Origin: Anaerolineae bacterium
GTDB lineage: Bacteria > Chloroflexota > Anaerolineae > JAAYZQ01
Assembly (NCBI GenBank): GCA_016929795.1
Contig: JAFGIA010000202.1
Span: 30,030-94,029, forward strand
Length of the DNA: 64,000 bases
Reading direction: 5' to 3'
This document shows positions 59,813 through 64,000 of this stretch, in pieces. The notes beneath the pieces are model-generated. The model was not told the DNA's origin. It made no database searches and saw only the letters and a list, made by a program, of their open reading frames with translations. The translations under genes and the position numbers were made by a program. The stretch's first letter is position 1. Each line of letters starts with the position of its first letter.

Positions 59813-60790
59813 TCAAACGTCTCCATCCACGCTGTCTCTGTTTGGGAGTAAGGCGCCGTCGCGTGTCGCACCCGACCAGACCGCGACGGGCACCTCGCGC
59901 ACGGCAATCGCGTGTAGCTTTACCATTTCCTCCTCCGTCAAGAGCGGTGTACCCTCTAGCCGGTATTCTCTATCCAGTCGCGCGTACTTGGGCTCGCCCA
60001 GGTTGGTGTAGGCCAGCAGGTCCCACCGCTCCACGGTCGGTAGAGCGCGCGCGATGAACGCCGCCAATGCTGCCACGTTCTCTTCGTCGGCCGTGTAGCC
60101 GGGGATCATGGGCGTGCGGATCCACAGCCGCATGCCCGCCGCCGACATCCGCCGTGCGTTCTCCACGATGCCCGCATTGTCGACGCCTGTCGCCGCCCGA
60201 TGGCGTGCCGCGTCGTGTACCTTCAAGTCATACAGCACCAGGTCCACAAAGGGCAGCACGGCTTTGTACTGTTCCCACGACGCCGCGCCGCACGTGTCGA
60301 GCGCCACGTGCAGCCCTGCCTCGTGGCACCGCCGGCACAGCTCGGTCACGAACGCCGCCTGCGCCATCGGTTCCCCGCCCGACACCGTCACGCCGCCGCC
60401 TGACGTCTCGTAGAAGAGCGTGTCCTTCTCCACCTCGGCGAGCAGCGCCTCCACTGTCCATTCCTGGCCGATCACCTCCAGTGCCGCCGCCGGGCACGCC
60501 TCGACGCACGCCCCACATGCGTCGCATACCTCGCGTGCAATCTGCATGCCCTGCGCCGTCAGCGCGAGCGCCCCCGCCGTGCATGCGGCCAGGCAGTCAC
60601 GCGCTCCGATGCAGCGCGTGTCGTACCACACCAGCTCGCGCCGCGCCGCCAGCCCTTCCGGGTTGTGGCACCAGCCACAGCGCAGCGGGCACCCTTTCAT
60701 AAACACGGTCGTCCGGATGCCGGGGCCGTCTTCGGTGCTAAAGCGCTGGATGTTAAAGGTGGTTCCGTGTAGGATCATCTGTTCGCTCAT
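59813..60790 (-). CDS. Glycyl-radical enzyme activating protein (radical SAM)
   Basis: A 325-residue activase starting at ATG 60790 (MSEQMILHGTTFNIQRFSTEDGPGIRTTVFMKGC); a TTG nine codons upstream is in frame. The radical SAM motif is CPLRCGWC (CxxxCxxC). Two ferredoxin-like clusters follow (CIGARDCLAAC and CDACGACVEACP), which is typical of activases for glycyl-radical eliminases rather than of PflA. SGGEPMAQ is the SAM-binding GGE motif. It would generate the glycyl radical on the adjacent enzyme under anaerobic conditions. The gap to that gene is 30 bp. Confidence 0.92.
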   Translation of the reverse strand: MSEQMILHGTTFNIQRFSTEDGPGIRTTVFMKGCPLRCGWCHNPEGLAARRELVWYDTRCIGARDCLAACTAGALALTAQGMQIAREVCDACGACVEACPAAALEVIGQEWTVEALLAEVEKDTLFYETSGGGVTVSGGEPMAQAAFVTELCRRCHEAGLHVALDTCGAASWEQYKAVLPFVDLVLYDLKVHDAARHRAATGVDNAGIVENARRMSAAGMRLWIRTPMIPGYTADEENVAALAAFIARALPTVERWDLLAYTNLGEPKYARLDREYRLEGTPLLTEEEMVKLHAIAVREVPVAVWSGATRDGALLPNRDSVDGDV

Positions 60791-60820
60791 TTGGCCAGGC
60801 AGGTACCCGCTACCCAATAC

Positions 60821-63238
60821 CTATAATCCATGGCTCTCCCGTGCAATGATCTCATCCTGGATCTCTTTGCCCAACATCACAAAATACGCATTGTAGCCGG
60901 TGACGCGCACCAGCAGGTTGCGGTAGGCGTCGGGGTCGTGCTGCGCGGCGCGCAGGGTGTCGGGGCTTACGACATTGATCTGGAGGCAGGTGCCGCCGGC
61001 GTGGGCGTAGGCCCGGAGCAATGCGGCCAGCTTTTTCCGGTTCTCAGCGGTGCGCAACATGCCGGGCGAAAAGCTCATCGTGTGTGACGCGCCGTTTGGC
61101 ACCGTCTCCAGCCCCAGGTGGCCCACGCTCTTGATCACGGCCGTTGGCCCCAGCCTGTCGGCGCCATTCACCGGGCACACGCCGTTGCTCAGGAACTGCC
61201 CCCGCCTGCGCCCGTCGGGCGTCGCCGCCGTCTTGGGTGCGTAGGCCACCCAGTAGTTCCACGACAGGTAGCCGCCGCGATAACGCTTGCCCGTGTCGGG
61301 CGCTACCCGCCTGAACGCTTCCTCAGTCCAGTAGCGGCTGAACTCGCGCGCCAGATCGTCGGCATAGTCATCGTCATTGCCAAACTTGGGCGCCTTGTGG
61401 AGCAGCGTCTGGCGTAGCGCCTCGTACCCCTCGAAATTGGCATCGAGTGCGCGTACCAGCTCGTCCATACTCACCGCGCCGTCGTCGTACACCAATTTTT
61501 TCACCGCCGCCAGGCTGTCTGCTACCGTGCCGAGCGCCACGCCCTCCACTGTCAGGTAGTTGTGCCGGGCCCCGCCCGCCGTCACATCGCGCCCACTCTC
61601 CAGGCACCCGCCCACCAGCGCGCTGACATAGGGCGTCGGCCCAAAGCGCGCCCTGCCGCCATCGGCGAGGTTGTTGGCCTCGATCAACAGGTCGAGGATC
61701 GCCTTGGTCTGCCCTTTTACGGCGTCGAGAAACTGGTCAAAGGTGGTAAAAGTGCGGGGATCGCCCGTTGCAGGGCCAACCTGCTCGCCTGTCGCCGCGT
61801 CGCTGCCATTGTGCAGGGCCAGCTCCACCGCCTTGGCCAGGTTCAGGTTCAGATCCACGGTGCCCGACCGGTCGTCGCCCTGGAGTGTGTTCTCCAGGCA
61901 GCCCACCGGCGCGTAATCCCACAACTCTGCCTCGGGCAGGCCCTGCCAGCGCAGACCCGCGATCGACTGTTCGTCAAAATTGAGCAGGAAGGGGCTGCCT
62001 TGCGCCTCGGCTACCATGTCGACGACGCGCGCCAGCAGCCGCTCCGGCGTTTTTCGATGGAGACGGACGTTCGGCTTGGGCTCGAGCAGGTTCAGATCTT
62101 TGATCACGTCGAGCATCAGGTAGGTCAGATCGTTGCTCGCGTCTTTGCCCTGGGCGTCGATTCCGCCCAGTGTGATGAGCTGGCCAAATGAGCTATTGAT
62201 GCCTTGGTTCGTGCCCACCCACCCCTGGTAATCGTAGGCATAGTTGTGCTTGATCCAGAAGCAGTGCAGCCACTCCCGTGCCTGCTCGCGCGTCAGTCGT
62301 CCCGCGGCGAGATCCGCCTGGTAGTATGGATAGAGATATTGGTCGATCCGCCCCGGCGACACACCCGGACCCGGATAACTCTCGGCGACCATGACCAGCA
62401 TGTGCGTCAGCCACAGCGCCTGCAGCGCCTCGGTGAACGTCTCTGCCGGCTCCCACGGCACCTTGCCGCAGATGCGTGCGATTTCACGCAGCTCCTCGCC
62501 GCGGGTTGGGTCCACCTCGCGCTCTGCCAGGCGTGCCGCCTTGGCGGCATAGCGCCCGGCGAGCGCGTGCACCCCCTCGGCGCATGCCTTGATCGCCGTC
62601 GCGAGGGCGCGGCGCTCGGCGGTCGCGCTCGCGCTGCTCGCCACCCTGTCCGCCTCCTCGGCGATGCTGCGCCACCCCTCGCGCAGCACGCGCGGATAGT
62701 CTGGGATGAGATGGCCTGGCACCGCACCACAGTTGCCAATGCCCACCTTGTCGAGCCAGGAGACCTTGGCCATGAATTTTTTCTCGAGCCGTTCGAACTC
62801 GCGCGCTTCACTTCGTGTGAGCGTGAACGAAAAGGCTGTAGAAAAGTGGGACCCGACCACCAGCTCGCCGTCGAGGATCTGCACCGGCAGATGCTCTTCC
62901 ACAACGCGCTTGAAGAAAATCGCGCGGCGCACGACGAGCGGCTCCTGCCAGAAGCCGGAGGGCAGCCTCACCGTTTCAGCGCTGGACAGCAGGTAGGCTT
63001 TGGAGCCCGGGAAGAAAATCATCATTTCCGGCACATTTGACCAACTCCATGGGGTATAGCATTGATCGTGGGGCGTGCCGGTGGAGTAGGCACGCACCTC
63101 GTTCGTATAGTCGCGCCGGTAAAAGTCCCAGTACTGGTCGCGCAGCCGGCACACGCGCGGGCTCAAAGTGTCGGTGGGTGACCAGAGCCCGGCATCGGTC
63201 ATCGTCTCAGGCCTCGTCTGCTGGTTATCTACGGACAT
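60821..63238 (-). CDS. Glycyl-radical enzyme, dehydratase/lyase type
   Basis: An 805-residue member of the pyruvate formate-lyase superfamily. ATG 63238 has GAGGAGG 7 nt upstream. The glycyl-radical site is RVTGYNAYFVMLG with G781. The catalytic Cys is C447 in APVGCLENTL, followed by E449: the CxE arrangement is that of glycerol, diol and choline-type eliminases, while true PFL has two adjacent Cys. The substrate cannot be decided by eye. No microcompartment shell genes are nearby. With the activase it forms an anaerobic two-gene operon, so the organism probably lives, at least at times, without oxygen. Confidence 0.9.
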   Translation of the reverse strand: MSVDNQQTRPETMTDAGLWSPTDTLSPRVCRLRDQYWDFYRRDYTNEVRAYSTGTPHDQCYTPWSWSNVPEMMIFFPGSKAYLLSSAETVRLPSGFWQEPLVVRRAIFFKRVVEEHLPVQILDGELVVGSHFSTAFSFTLTRSEAREFERLEKKFMAKVSWLDKVGIGNCGAVPGHLIPDYPRVLREGWRSIAEEADRVASSASATAERRALATAIKACAEGVHALAGRYAAKAARLAEREVDPTRGEELREIARICGKVPWEPAETFTEALQALWLTHMLVMVAESYPGPGVSPGRIDQYLYPYYQADLAAGRLTREQAREWLHCFWIKHNYAYDYQGWVGTNQGINSSFGQLITLGGIDAQGKDASNDLTYLMLDVIKDLNLLEPKPNVRLHRKTPERLLARVVDMVAEAQGSPFLLNFDEQSIAGLRWQGLPEAELWDYAPVGCLENTLQGDDRSGTVDLNLNLAKAVELALHNGSDAATGEQVGPATGDPRTFTTFDQFLDAVKGQTKAILDLLIEANNLADGGRARFGPTPYVSALVGGCLESGRDVTAGGARHNYLTVEGVALGTVADSLAAVKKLVYDDGAVSMDELVRALDANFEGYEALRQTLLHKAPKFGNDDDYADDLAREFSRYWTEEAFRRVAPDTGKRYRGGYLSWNYWVAYAPKTAATPDGRRRGQFLSNGVCPVNGADRLGPTAVIKSVGHLGLETVPNGASHTMSFSPGMLRTAENRKKLAALLRAYAHAGGTCLQINVVSPDTLRAAQHDPDAYRNLLVRVTGYNAYFVMLGKEIQDEIIARESHGL

Positions 63239-63283
63239 TCGGTTCCTCCTCGTATGAACATAGTCAAGCAACCGGCTTGGAGC

Positions 63284-63312
63284 AGTATAGCACAAAAGTT
63301 GGCGCTTGTGAA
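63284..63312 (-). promoter_or_regulatory. Promoter of the glycyl-radical enzyme operon
   Basis: On the minus strand TTCACA (63312-63307), a 17-bp spacer and TATACT (63289-63284). The leader is about 40 nt. Confidence 0.65.
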
Positions 63313-63759
63313 GCCCCTGATCGTTCGTCGAAGACGCTGCACTGGCGGGGTAATCCAGTCACTATGGGTTGCCGACGCCTTGTGTATCAATGCTCTGTGC
63401 AGAACGAGTCAGGATGCTTGTGATGCCCAGGAGATCATTCGCCGACAAAAGGAAGGCCGCAAGTTCGGAGGCGAATGTTGGTCCACGCCAACGTGACCAC
63501 GACCGTATATGCCAAGATTGTTGATCGGATTGCCGAGAACCCAGCCCGGTATCTTGAAGAGATGATGGGGAGCCTCTAGACAAAACAGGGGCTACGAGAG
63601 GTTACCAGATCAACAGCCGACCTGCTGGTTCCTTCGCGCTTGGCGGCTATTGGGCCAGACGTGTCCCCAAGGGGATACTTGCCAAAAACCTGTCACAGCA
63701 CCCTCTTCTGGAGGTGCAACACTGGAACGCAGAGGATCGTTCCGGCCAATCGATCATCC
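63313..63759. other. Stretch without a recognised gene
   Basis: About 450 bp. A short open run on the plus strand (63487-63579) reads ...LVHANVTTTVYAKIVDRIAE and ends ...EEMMGSL, and a different frame just before it reads IIRRQKEGRKFGG. The two could be remains of one frameshifted gene, but no family was recognised. The remainder to 63759 shows nothing I can support. Confidence 0.3.
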
Positions 63760-63999
63760 TCAAATGGTCGGAGCCATAGCCAGACGCCGGGCGTAGCGCT
63801 CCACCCACCAGTTGGACCAGCCCCACAGCGTCGAATCACGCACAATCTGCATGACCTCATCGCGCCCGACCTTGGCCTTGCTTTCCAGCACACGGTAGTC
63901 ACGACGACTGACGGCCAGTGTCCGCCCGGCCAGCAGCAGGGGAAAGAGACAGGAAAGCCGGATGGCGTGCTGCCAGGGCGGCAGCATTTGGAAATAGGT
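63760..63999 (-). CDS. Squalene/phytoene synthase family protein, 3' end only
   Basis: The frame is open to the right edge of the window. The 79 visible residues (YFQMLPPWQHAIRLSCLFPLLLAGRTLAV, then KVGRDEVMQIVRDSTLWGWSNWWVERYARRL) resemble the C-terminal helices of squalene/phytoene synthases, which join two prenyl diphosphates head to head for carotenoid or hopanoid synthesis. The catalytic Asp-rich motifs would lie outside the window, so the exact product cannot be told. Confidence 0.55.
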   Translation of the reverse strand, partial: TYFQMLPPWQHAIRLSCLFPLLLAGRTLAVSRRDYRVLESKAKVGRDEVMQIVRDSTLWGWSNWWVERYARRLAMAPTI

Positions 64000-64000
64000 C

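Noticed and set aside
63254..63496. 80-codon plus-strand frame upstream of the glycyl-radical enzyme
   Set aside because: It covers the promoter of the divergent operon, has no ribosome site and no recognisable domain.
1..64000. tRNA, rRNA, CRISPR arrays, prophage or intact insertion sequence
   Set aside because: No T-loop-like GTTCGANTC stretches in a tRNA context, no spaced direct repeats and no transposase or phage structural genes were seen.

Overview
The window reads as an ordinary chromosomal stretch of a GC-rich bacterium, most probably a member of the Chloroflexota (Anaerolineae/Caldilineae-like). This is inferred from gene style: Thr/Pro-rich linkers after lipoprotein signals, a very long multi-PAS/GAF hybrid kinase, a DUF951 protein, a T-box leader, UPF0182 and DUF1028 proteins, and strong sigma-70-like promoters (TTGACA-17-TATAAT) in a GC-rich background. 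No rRNA, tRNA, CRISPR array, intact insertion sequence or prophage was seen. dnaA and parAB lie about 5 kb apart, so the window is probably near the replication origin.

Layout. 1-11.9 kb: end of a FecR-like protein, a 2166-residue hybrid histidine kinase, a lipoprotein fusing a beta-propeller to a CapA-type domain, a lipoprotein-like glutamine-amidotransferase homologue with altered catalytic residues, and a methyltransferase. 12-17 kb: a ParB-like protein, a GH3 beta-glucosidase with its own promoter, then leftward uracil-DNA glycosylase, bicupin and dCTP deaminase. 17-26 kb: an acetyltransferase with an operator-like palindrome, a membrane sensor with a DNA-binding-like tail, S1 protein-ftsK-HhH operon, then yebC-ruvC-ruvA. 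26-29.4 kb: leftward secD-secF-GDPD-DUF951. 29.5-33.6 kb: a valine-type T-box leader driving a methyltransferase and valS. 33.6-41.2 kb: dnaA, a 0.5-kb non-coding gap, an SppA/GldG-like/response-regulator operon, and parAB. 41.2-51 kb: membrane spermidine-synthase-like protein, RNase D, SurE, a nitroreductase remnant, IlvE, bPH and DUF92 membrane proteins, a LysM protein and a tandem histidine phosphatase. 51-55.6 kb: a DUF1992 fragment, UPF0182 protein, a 19-codon ORF and an acidic membrane coiled-coil protein. 55.7-64 kb: leftward DUF1028 protein, a GspE-like/GAF/PP2C fusion, a PNPOx-like protein, a glycyl-radical enzyme with its activase, and the 3' end of a squalene/phytoene synthase.

Most notable are two copies of an 81-bp, almost fully palindromic element (25758-25838 and 54236-54316). 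They have identical GTATC...GATAC ends, and each copy is flanked by its own perfect 8-bp direct repeat (TATCTCTG and CAATGTAC). These are the marks of a non-autonomous mobile element (MITE). Other points of interest are the phosphatase fusion with a degenerate secretion-ATPase module, the amidotransferase homologue whose catalytic His/Glu appear as Asn/Gln, the T-box operon carrying a methyltransferase ahead of valS, and the glycyl-radical enzyme pair of unknown substrate.
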